Shown here one piece after another: positions 5,979-12,334 of a DNA stretch of 16,199 nt (the first letter of the stretch is position 1; each line of letters opens with the position of its first letter). The notes under the pieces were generated by a model. The model was not told where the DNA came from, did no database searches, and saw only the letters and a program-made list of their open reading frames with translations. The translations under genes and the position numbers were made by a program. Origin of the DNA: CAZXVW01 sp964644025 (GTDB taxonomy: Bacteria > Acidobacteriota > Terriglobia > Bryobacterales > Bryobacteraceae); the NCBI GenBank assembly GCA_964644025.1, contig CAZXVW010000094.1:1-16199 (forward strand), given 5' to 3'.

Positions 5979-7964
5979 TCAGTTATACAGCCAATCGGGG
6001 AAGCGGACGCGGACCGGACCCGTCTTCCGCCCCACCGCGTAGATCCCCTCCCCGCGCAACTCCTCATCGAACCGGTATCGCCGCAAAAGATGGAGGACCC
6101 AGGCGTGTTCCGGCTTCGGCTCATCGCGAAACGGACCCGTCTCCAGCCGCACTACCTCGAAGCCGGCGTCGATGAGCAGCCGCGCCACCTCCTTGGGTGT
6201 GTATTCCCGGCTGTGCCGGGCCTCAGGCTCTTCCTCGGCTGGCCGGGGCCGGATGTAGGCGGGGAAGAATCCGGGATGGTAACCCTCCAGGATCGCCGCG
6301 ATGGCCCGCAGTGAGCCGATGTTCGGCGTGGTCAGCACGAGGTGGCCGCCGGGCTTCAGGATCCGGTTGATCTCGGCCATCATGTGCATGGGGTCGGCGG
6401 CCAGGTGCTCGATCAGCTCGCAGCACAGAACGGTCGAGAAATGTTCATCCGGGTAGGGGAAGCGGTCGCGCTCGGCGTCGAAATGGTCGACTGCGCACTC
6501 GAAGGTTTCCCCGTTTTCGGAGGTCACCCGGCGATGGTCCACCCTTCCGGCCGGCCCGTAATAGCAGCCCCGGACATCGCCGTAGCCGAGCTTCGACTTC
6601 AGCGAGGGCGTGATTTGCAGGTAGGCGCCCATTTCCAGAATGCGGTCCCCTGCCCCGCCCGGCGGCGTAATGGCCAGCGTCTTTTGCAGGCGCGAAATGT
6701 GGGTCCGCACGTAGTCGCGGGCGCCGGAGGCGGGGCGGGTCCACGTGAGGATCTCTTTTTCCGGGACCGGTTCGGGTTCCGGTTCCGGCTCGGGCTCCGG
6801 GGGGCGCGCGGCGGGCTTTTTTTCCGTCTCCGCCGGTTTCCACTCCCGCCCGGCGGCGACGGCTTCCAGGAAAGACAGGTACTGGCCGGCCACCTTCTTC
6901 CAGGTGCAGGTCTGCTCGACCCAGGCCCGCGCCCGCTTCCCCAGCGCCTCCCGAATCGCCGGCCGGGAAACCAGCAAGTTCAGGTACTCGAAGATCAGGT
7001 CTTCCTCGCCGGCGCCCACGGGCACCTTGAGACAAATCTCGTCGGGCAGCTCGCTGAAGGAGCCCACGTCGGAAACCAGCGTGGCCTTGCCCATACCAAG
7101 AGCACGAAGCAGCGTGCCGGAACTCTCACCCACGGTCGGGTAGCGAAGATTCAGCACGACATCGCAGGCGGCGAGGTAGCCGAGGAAATCCTCCACGGGG
7201 GCGAAGCCGAGCACGCGGACCGCCGCGGAGAGATCCAGCGTGCGGATGAGCGAAGCCAGAGGCAGGTCGGGATGCGGCTCGCCGACGAGAATCATCTTCG
7301 CCCGCGGTTCGAGGCGGACGAGACGCCGGAAGGCGCGCAAGGATTCGGCAATGCGCTTGTACGGTTTCAGGAAGCCGAAGATACCGGCCAGCGGCGTGGT
7401 CTCGTCAAGGCCCAGGCGGTGGCGGAAACCCATCCGGTCCGCCTCCACGATCCAGGCGCCGTGCGGGATGCGGCCGAGCGGGCCCTGGAAGCCCGCCTCC
7501 CGCACCCGCTCCTCCATGTAACGGCTATGAACGATGAGAGCCCGCGAGCGCTCCAGAATGCGGCGCATCATGGGGACGCCCTCGTAGTCCGGCCCGGTCT
7601 CCAGGGCCTGCACGCGGCGGGCATACTCCAATGCCTGTGGTCCGGCGTCGTGGGCCACTTCGCGGAGGTAGGCGTCCCAGTCATTCTGCTTGATGGTCAG
7701 CTCGGCCACCAGGTGGTGGAGATTGAATTCGTGAAGCACCGCCACGCCGGGGTATCGCAGCGCGGCGTGGTAGGCGCCGGCGTGATGAAGGTTGTTGCCG
7801 ATCTGGTAAAGGAGCGCGTCAAAGCCGGCGGGGTCGAAGCCCGGTGGCGCCTCTTCGAATACTTCCACCGAAGCCGACTCGCGAAGATGTTCCAGCAGCG
7901 CTTCCGAATAATCGGCGATGCCGCTCTTGCGAGGCGGCAGCGGAGTGAAGAAGGCCAGCCGCAT
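5979..7964 (-). CDS. GT4 glycosyltransferase fused to SAM-dependent methyltransferase
   Basis: 661 residues in two enzymes joined by a linker. Residues 1 to about 370 form a GT-B fold GT4 glycosyltransferase: MRLAFFTPLPPRKSGIADY at the N-terminus, GIFGFLKPYKR near 194, VVLNLRYPTVGESSGTLLRA at 269-288. The usual E-x7-E pair is reduced to E280 with Ala at 288. Residues 390-404 are a Pro-Glu repeat linker. Residues 410-661 form a class I methyltransferase: ILEMGAYLQ (442-450) sits at the SAM motif I position but lacks the usual GxGxG, followed by VLCCELIEHL (512-521), ILKPGGHLVLTTPN (535-548) and HSREYTPKEVARLL. It probably adds a sugar to, and methylates, the growing glycan on the cytoplasmic side. 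The start ATG overlaps the previous stop by one base (TAATG). The exact sugar and methylation position are unknown. Confidence 0.88.
   Translation of the reverse strand: MRLAFFTPLPPRKSGIADYSEALLEHLRESASVEVFEEAPPGFDPAGFDALLYQIGNNLHHAGAYHAALRYPGVAVLHEFNLHHLVAELTIKQNDWDAYLREVAHDAGPQALEYARRVQALETGPDYEGVPMMRRILERSRALIVHSRYMEERVREAGFQGPLGRIPHGAWIVEADRMGFRHRLGLDETTPLAGIFGFLKPYKRIAESLRAFRRLVRLEPRAKMILVGEPHPDLPLASLIRTLDLSAAVRVLGFAPVEDFLGYLAACDVVLNLRYPTVGESSGTLLRALGMGKATLVSDVGSFSELPDEICLKVPVGAGEEDLIFEYLNLLVSRPAIREALGKRARAWVEQTCTWKKVAGQYLSFLEAVAAGREWKPAETEKKPAARPPEPEPEPEPEPVPEKEILTWTRPASGARDYVRTHISRLQKTLAITPPGGAGDRILEMGAYLQITPSLKSKLGYGDVRGCYYGPAGRVDHRRVTSENGETFECAVDHFDAERDRFPYPDEHFSTVLCCELIEHLAADPMHMMAEINRILKPGGHLVLTTPNIGSLRAIAAILEGYHPGFFPAYIRPRPAEEEPEARHSREYTPKEVARLLIDAGFEVVRLETGPFRDEPKPEHAWVLHLLRRYRFDEELRGEGIYAVGRKTGPVRVRFPDWLYN
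6763..6800 (-). repeat. Hexanucleotide-like repeat coding a Pro-Glu linker
   Basis: About six degenerate copies of a CCGGAA/CCGGAG/CCCGAG unit (minus strand) encode alternating Pro-Glu residues, about 389-400 of the fusion protein. Third-position variation shows that the units are not freshly duplicated. The repeat sits exactly between the two enzyme domains and gives a stiff, acidic spacer. Confidence 0.75.
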
Positions 7965-8686
7965 TACTCCGGTGCGAGCTCCATCGAGAAGTTGCCCGGC
8001 TCCAGCGGCACCGTTATGCGGACCGGAGTGCGCGCGGGGTCGCGGGCTACCAGGATCAGAAACGTGCTTTCCGAGGCCGGTCCCTTGACGGTGGCCGTCA
8101 TCTGGTCCGCTTCCAACGTTTTGCCGCCGAGCTGCACTTTGCTTGTTTCCACGAACTGGAGACGGACCTGGTAGGCGGCGCCGAACAGTACGGTGCGCGG
8201 CGGAGGAATCCGGCCGTGGCTGAGCTCCCGGCGAAGGTGGTACAGAAACGTAAGCCCGTCCATGGCGCAGGCGCCGGTCTCGATGTTGCTGGTCCCGCCG
8301 CCGCCGAGCGTCACGCGCCGGGCGAGATGGGCCTCCTGGTCAAACGTCGTTTTCTCATGCGCCTTCCGGCGGCCGTGGGAGACGTTCTTTTCCAGTTCCC
8401 GGGAGCAGAGATTCGCGTCGGCCAGCGAATGGTAGCGGTCCTCGATGCGAAAACCGGGCATGGCCGCATCAATCTGGAAGGTGAATTCCCACTGTTTGGG
8501 CGCACCCGCCGCGTCCCGGTGGAGCCGGGCGGAGAATTCCGCTTCTCCGAGGCTCAGGCCGCTCGGCCAATTAATGACGTAGCGCAAGCATTCCCCGTCG
8601 GCGAACGGAACCGCAGGCTCGGCCGGCAGCCGGACCGATGCCAGCACGAGAAGCACCGCGAAGGCCAGGCCCCGGTTTTTCATCAT
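7964..8686 (-). CDS. DUF3108-family exported protein
   Basis: 240 residues. An N-terminal signal peptide (FAVLLVLASVRLPAEP) directs it out of the cytoplasm. The mature part starts with PFADGECLRYVINWPSGLSLGEAEF, the hallmark opening of DUF3108, and continues with the family's beta-rich pattern (RYHSLADANLCSRELEKN, then MDGLTFLYHLRR and a lipid/outer-membrane-protein-like barrel or sandwich). The molecular function of DUF3108 is unknown to me; members are periplasmic or cell-surface proteins. It is wedged between two glycosyltransferase genes with a 4-nt ATGA overlap upstream and a 1-nt TAATG overlap downstream, so it is made with the glycan enzymes. A second in-frame ATG at 8683 is equally possible as start; neither has a strong RBS, in keeping with coupled translation. 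Confidence 0.85.
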   Translation of the reverse strand: MMKNRGLAFAVLLVLASVRLPAEPAVPFADGECLRYVINWPSGLSLGEAEFSARLHRDAAGAPKQWEFTFQIDAAMPGFRIEDRYHSLADANLCSRELEKNVSHGRRKAHEKTTFDQEAHLARRVTLGGGGTSNIETGACAMDGLTFLYHLRRELSHGRIPPPRTVLFGAAYQVRLQFVETSKVQLGGKTLEADQMTATVKGPASESTFLILVARDPARTPVRITVPLEPGNFSMELAPE

Positions 8687-9840
8687 GAGGATGGGATGGC
8701 CGCCGGCGTCTCGATACGCGATGCAGCGCGCCGCCGGTCGCCGGCGACGTCGTAGTAAACATCCAGGGTTCGCCGGGCGGTATTGCGCCAGGTGAATGCT
8801 GCCGCCCGCTGTAAGCCCAGTCTTTCAATGCGCCGGCGAAGCTCGGCGTCCAACAGCAAGTCCCGCAAGGCGCGTACAATCTCTGCGGTGGAGTTTGGAT
8901 TGAATAGAATCGCTGCCGCGTCGGCCACCTCCGGGATGGCGGTGGTGTTCGAGCAAGCAACGGCGCGGCCGCACGCCATCGCCTCGAGAATCGGCAGGCC
9001 GAAGCCCTCGTAAAACGACGGGAAGGCGAAGACCTCACAGGCGCCGTAGAACCACACCAAAGCCTCGTCGGAGACAAAGCCGGTGAAGTGAATCCTTTCG
9101 GCGGCCGACGACTTCGCCGCCGCGCGGCGGATCCGCGAACTGTCCCAGCAATCCTTGCCCACGAGCACCAGGTGATGGGGCAGTTGCGGGTACTCACGAA
9201 GCAGTTCCGCAAAGGCGTGGATCAGCCCTTCCTGGTTCTTCCGCGGTTGCAGATCGCCCACCATGAGGATGAACGGCGATGGGATTCCGAATCGCGAGGC
9301 AATTTCCGCCGCCGCCAGTTCGCGATCCACCGGGTGGAAGTCCGAGGCGACAGCGTTGGGAATCACCACGACACGCTGCTCATCCAGTCCATAAGCCCGC
9401 ATGACCGCCCGGCGCGAGAACTCGCTGGGCGAGAGCACCCGGGCCGCCATTCTTACCGTCCGGCGCACGGTCAGGCGCAGTTGCAGGGCGCGGCCCGCCG
9501 GGAAATACTCCGGGTGCCTCAAGAAACTCACGTCGTGGACGGTGACCACGACCGGCGCCGGGCACGCCAGCGGCGCATTGTACTGTACGTGAACGAGGTC
9601 GGGCCGGTCTCGCTTCAGCTTGCGGGCCAGATCGAACCCGAGCCGGAGATAGGGACTCCCGGCCACCGGCCGGAGGCGAAACCTGCGCGGAATCGAGAGC
9701 GCGGCGTTATCCACCGAGTGATATGCGATGAACTCCGAGCTGTCGTCGAGCACGGCAAACTCGCGCAGCAGGTTTCGGACGTAAACTTCATTTCCGGTAA
9801 CATGCCGCCCGATAGTATGAGCATCAACCGAAAAGCGCAT
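8683..9840 (-). CDS. GT4-family glycosyltransferase
   Basis: 385 residues, GT-B fold, a cytoplasmic enzyme that transfers a nucleotide-activated sugar to a lipid-linked or glycan acceptor. N-terminal acceptor domain: MRFSVDAHTI and a glycine-containing loop, DLVHVQYNAP, VTVHDVSFLRHPEYF. C-terminal donor domain: ILMVGDLQPRKNQEGLIHAF (191-210), then the intact E-x7-E motif with E278 and E286 in SFYEGFGLPILEAMACG. The phrase VHDVSFLRHPEYF is common in mannosyl- or rhamnosyltransferases of exopolysaccharide clusters, but donor specificity cannot be fixed. The gene is 56 bp after the preceding glycosyltransferase, the widest gap in the operon, and overlaps the DUF3108 gene by 4 nt. The RBS is poor (an A-run, AGAAAAAA, precedes the ATG). 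Confidence 0.93.
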   Translation of the reverse strand: MRFSVDAHTIGRHVTGNEVYVRNLLREFAVLDDSSEFIAYHSVDNAALSIPRRFRLRPVAGSPYLRLGFDLARKLKRDRPDLVHVQYNAPLACPAPVVVTVHDVSFLRHPEYFPAGRALQLRLTVRRTVRMAARVLSPSEFSRRAVMRAYGLDEQRVVVIPNAVASDFHPVDRELAAAEIASRFGIPSPFILMVGDLQPRKNQEGLIHAFAELLREYPQLPHHLVLVGKDCWDSSRIRRAAAKSSAAERIHFTGFVSDEALVWFYGACEVFAFPSFYEGFGLPILEAMACGRAVACSNTTAIPEVADAAAILFNPNSTAEIVRALRDLLLDAELRRRIERLGLQRAAAFTWRNTARRTLDVYYDVAGDRRRAASRIETPAAIPSS

Positions 9841-9896
9841 GCGCGTTTTTTCTAGTATAGTATGGCCGCCTCAGCGGGCGGGCGGTTTCCCGCAGG
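9841..9896 (-). other. AT-rich island in the largest intra-operon gap
   Basis: A 56-bp gap between two glycosyltransferase genes. The half next to the downstream gene is strikingly AT-rich for this region: on the minus strand it reads CATACTATACTAGAAAAAA before the ATG. TATACT resembles a -10 hexamer (plus positions 9855-9860) about 15 bp from the start codon, but no -35 is seen 16-18 bp upstream. The other half has small GC-rich inverted repeats (GCGGG with CCCGC). An internal promoter or an A-rich translation enhancer are both possible. Confidence 0.25.
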
Positions 9897-11084
9897 TCAA
9901 AGTCCTGAATCTGCCAGCCGCCTCCAGCCGGCTTCCCAGGTGAACTCCCGTTCGTAAAGTTCACGCCCGGCCCGGCCGATTTGCCGCCGCAGGCGCTCGG
10001 ACGCCAGCAGCGCGGAGACCGCTTCGGCGAATTCGGCCGGCTCATCGGCCACCAGAAGGTGCCGGCCCGGAGTCACCGGGAGGCCTTCGCAGCCGATGGA
10101 AGTCGACACCACCGGGGTCGCGGCGGCCCAGGCCTCCAGGATCTTTACGCGCGTGCCGCTTCCGGCCAGCAGCGGGACTACCGCCACCTTGGCGGCGGCC
10201 AGCTCGGCCACCGCGTCGGTCACTGGACCGCGTAGTTCCACCCGCAGCGCTCCGGCCACGTACCGGGTGACGGCCTGCGGGTTCCTGCCGATCAGCGTCC
10301 ACCGGAGCCGCGGCCAGCGCGCCCGCAACCGTGGCCATATCCGTTGGTGGAAGAATCGGACCGCGTCCAGGTTTGGCTGATATTCCATGTTTCCCGAAAA
10401 AGCGATCAGGTCTGCTTCCTGCCTGGGCGGGGCCGGGCGGAGGGGAATCGTGTTTGGGTAAACGCGCAGCCGCGCCGCGGGCGAAATCTCGCGCACGCGG
10501 ACGGCATCCTGCTCCGAGGTAACAAGCACCAGCGAGTACCGCGGCAGCCACCGCCGTTCCAAGTCCCGGCAAGCCTGCTGAAACCGGTGATGAATCACCG
10601 ATACTGGCCAGGGCCCGGTCTCCGCGTAGCTGCCGTGAAGCGCCGACTCGATGTTGTGCAAGTTCAGTACCGTGCGTTCGGCTCGTCCGGTGAGCGCGGC
10701 CACGTACGGCGCACACCAGAAGTGCTCGACCACGGCCACCTCGTAGCGCCGGCCGCCGAGCAAGCGCACCAGCTCGGCTTCAAAGCCGGCGAAACGATCC
10801 ACCAGGGGAGGGACGCCTTTCCAGGCGCGGCGCAGATTGCGCACCGCGCGTGCGAGTGGCCGCCGGCTGTGCCGGGGAAGCGCAATCACGCCGATACGCC
10901 GCGAGAGCTCCCGCAGGCGGGTGTGCGTGGGGTCGGGGTCCCCTGGCTGCCGGAACACAACCACGTCCAGCTCATAGCGCCGGGCCAGGTATTCGATGAG
11001 GGCCGCCGAGCGAAGCGCCCCTCCTCCCATCGCCGGATACGGGGCTTCCGGCGCCACCACCAGCGCCGCCGGCTTAGTTTCCAA
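9897..11084 (-). CDS. GT4-family glycosyltransferase (TTG start)
   Basis: 395 residues, GT-B fold of the Glyco_trans_1_4 type. N-terminal domain: LVVAPEAPYPAMGGGALRS, the usual opening with a Gly-rich acceptor loop; VLNLHNIESALHG at 139-151. C-terminal domain: LIAFSGNMEYQPNLDAVRFF (226-245) and VVPLLAGSGTRVKILEAWA (302-320), where E317 is the donor-binding Glu. Homologues with this NMxYxPN motif act in capsule and exopolysaccharide synthesis on the cytoplasmic side. The start codon is TTG: an AGGAGG at 11089-11094 lies just upstream, and the next ATG (codon 19) would delete the first beta strand and acceptor loop. The gene overlaps the preceding glycosyltransferase by 11 nt, whose C-terminal Arg codons thus double as the RBS. 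Confidence 0.92.
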   Translation of the reverse strand: METKPAALVVAPEAPYPAMGGGALRSAALIEYLARRYELDVVVFRQPGDPDPTHTRLRELSRRIGVIALPRHSRRPLARAVRNLRRAWKGVPPLVDRFAGFEAELVRLLGGRRYEVAVVEHFWCAPYVAALTGRAERTVLNLHNIESALHGSYAETGPWPVSVIHHRFQQACRDLERRWLPRYSLVLVTSEQDAVRVREISPAARLRVYPNTIPLRPAPPRQEADLIAFSGNMEYQPNLDAVRFFHQRIWPRLRARWPRLRWTLIGRNPQAVTRYVAGALRVELRGPVTDAVAELAAAKVAVVPLLAGSGTRVKILEAWAAATPVVSTSIGCEGLPVTPGRHLLVADEPAEFAEAVSALLASERLRRQIGRAGRELYEREFTWEAGWRRLADSGL

Positions 11085-12141
11085 ATCTCCTCCTCGCTTC
11101 CAGGTAAACTTCCCGGGTTCGGCGGGCCGTCCGCGCCCAGGAGAAGTCCCGGCTCCGCCGCAGTGCCCGCTCGCGGAGCTGCGTGCGCCGAACCGGTTCG
11201 CTCAGAACGGCCTTCATGGCTTCGACCCAGGGGGCCGCGCCGCCGGCTTCTAGCAGGAGCGCGCCGTCGCCGGCCACTTCGGCGATCGCCGGATCCCGCG
11301 AGGCGATCACTGCGGTTCCGCACGACATGGCTTCCAGCACCGGCAGGCCGAATCCTTCGTATAAAGAAGGATACAAAAAGGCGACGGCCCCGGAGTACAG
11401 CGCCGGCAAGTCCGCGTCCCGCGTTTCTCCCAGCAGCCGCAAGCCAGGCTCCGGCGCCGGGGTGCGAAATCCCGGGCGCGCTCTTCCTGCCAGCACGAGT
11501 TCTACCGGGTGGCTCCGCCGCACTTCGCGCCACGCCTCCAGCAGCAGCGAAATGTTCTTTCTCGCCTCCAATGCGCCCACGTACAGAAAGTAAGGCGCGG
11601 GGGCCGGCTCCGGGCCGGCGGGACGGAAATGCGCGGCGGCGGCCAGCGGAACGGAGACAATGCGGCTCGGATGCAGCCGGAACTTGTCGATCGCCTCGCG
11701 GCGGATGGCTTCCGTCGGAGTGATGATCATCGTTGCCAGCCCTAAACCGATCAGGAACGGTGTACGGCGCCGCACTCGCGGCGAGGCTGCTTGCCAAGCC
11801 GCATCGCGCCATGGGGACAAATCGTGCAGAGTCAGCACGCTCGGCCGCAGCGGCAGGTACGGCACGGCGAAATCGGTCCCGTGGAACAGCTCCGCGCTGC
11901 TTTCGAGCACCGCCGCCGCAACGCCGCAGGACCACCAGCGCCGTCCGAAAACACCTCGCTTCCGGCCCGCGCAGTGAAGATTTGCCGGCTGTGGCGGCGC
12001 CAGCGAAAACGGCTGGTCGGAAACCAGCCAGTATTCGTCTGCGGGGAACTCGTTGGCCAGCGCCACGCTGAGTTCCGCCGTGTAACGCGCAATCCCCCCG
12101 GCGGGAACCGCCAGAGGCGTGCCATCCAGGAAGACTCTCAT
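11074..12141 (-). CDS. GT4-family glycosyltransferase
   Basis: 355 residues, GT-B fold, first gene of the glycan operon as seen here. N-terminal: MRVFLDGTPLAVPAGGIARY with the glycine-rich acceptor loop, then LFHGTDFAVPYLPLRPSVLT and LHDLSPW. C-terminal: YFLYVGALEARKNISLLLEA (184-203) and the E-x7-E motif with E262 and E270 in SLYEGFGLPVLEAMSCG. HDLSPW and GALEARKN are typical of mannosyltransferase-like enzymes of surface polysaccharide clusters; the sugar is not determinable. ATG at 12141 fits the family N-terminus; a GTG at 12168 would add nine residues without an RBS. The paralogue at 8683-9840 is similar in layout, so the two may add similar sugars in sequence. Confidence 0.93.
   Translation of the reverse strand: MRVFLDGTPLAVPAGGIARYTAELSVALANEFPADEYWLVSDQPFSLAPPQPANLHCAGRKRGVFGRRWWSCGVAAAVLESSAELFHGTDFAVPYLPLRPSVLTLHDLSPWRDAAWQAASPRVRRRTPFLIGLGLATMIITPTEAIRREAIDKFRLHPSRIVSVPLAAAAHFRPAGPEPAPAPYFLYVGALEARKNISLLLEAWREVRRSHPVELVLAGRARPGFRTPAPEPGLRLLGETRDADLPALYSGAVAFLYPSLYEGFGLPVLEAMSCGTAVIASRDPAIAEVAGDGALLLEAGGAAPWVEAMKAVLSEPVRRTQLRERALRRSRDFSWARTARRTREVYLEARRRFGN
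11089..11094 (-). promoter_or_regulatory. RBS that supports the TTG start
   Basis: AGGAGG on the minus strand, 4 nt before TTG at 11084, embedded in the AGG-AGG-AGA Arg codons at the end of the upstream glycosyltransferase. It is the main reason for choosing the TTG start. Confidence 0.7.
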
Positions 12142-12328
12142 CGCATCCAGACCGAGGTGACCATCCACGCTGCGCCCCCGGCGAAGGCCGTGAGCCTCTA
12201 AGTTGATCTATCCTAGCAGGTAGAGCAGCCGGCGGCCGGGGCGCCCGCGGAGGAAACCATGATTGGCTGGCCGGCTTGCGTGTTCTCCGGGACGTGGAGT
12301 TTCCCCTGAGGCGATGAGTCCGCCCGGC
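12142..12328. other. Intergenic region before the glycan operon
   Basis: 187 bp between the secreted-protein gene and the first glycosyltransferase, both on the minus strand. It should hold the operon promoter, but no clear -35/-10 pair stands out. TAGGAT on the minus strand (near 12211-12216) is a possible -10. The middle is very GC-rich with overlapping CCGGC/GCCGG repeats. A plus-strand mini-ORF with a strong RBS is treated in the findings. Confidence 0.35.
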
Positions 12329-12334
12329 TCAGGG
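12304..12334 (-). terminator. Inverted repeat at the end of the secreted-protein gene
   Basis: CCCTGAG (12304-12310) and CTCAGGG (12328-12334) form a perfect 7-bp inverted repeat with a 17-nt spacer, and one arm overlaps the stop codon at 12329-12331. There is no T-run after it, so an intrinsic terminator is only a possibility. Confidence 0.25.

Noticed and set aside
5975..6124. Fifty-residue N-terminal extension of the permease
   Set aside because: It lies inside the end of the GT-methyltransferase gene, and the ATG at 5974 sits at a tight 4-nt junction.
6342..8174. Plus-strand open frame (610 codons) opposite the GT-methyltransferase gene
   Set aside because: A shadow of the fusion gene; no domain or RBS, and the minus-strand motifs are unambiguous.
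10344..11723. Plus-strand open frame (459 codons) across two glycosyltransferase genes
   Set aside because: It spans a gene boundary of the opposite strand, is rich in Arg, Pro and Ala, and shows no motif.
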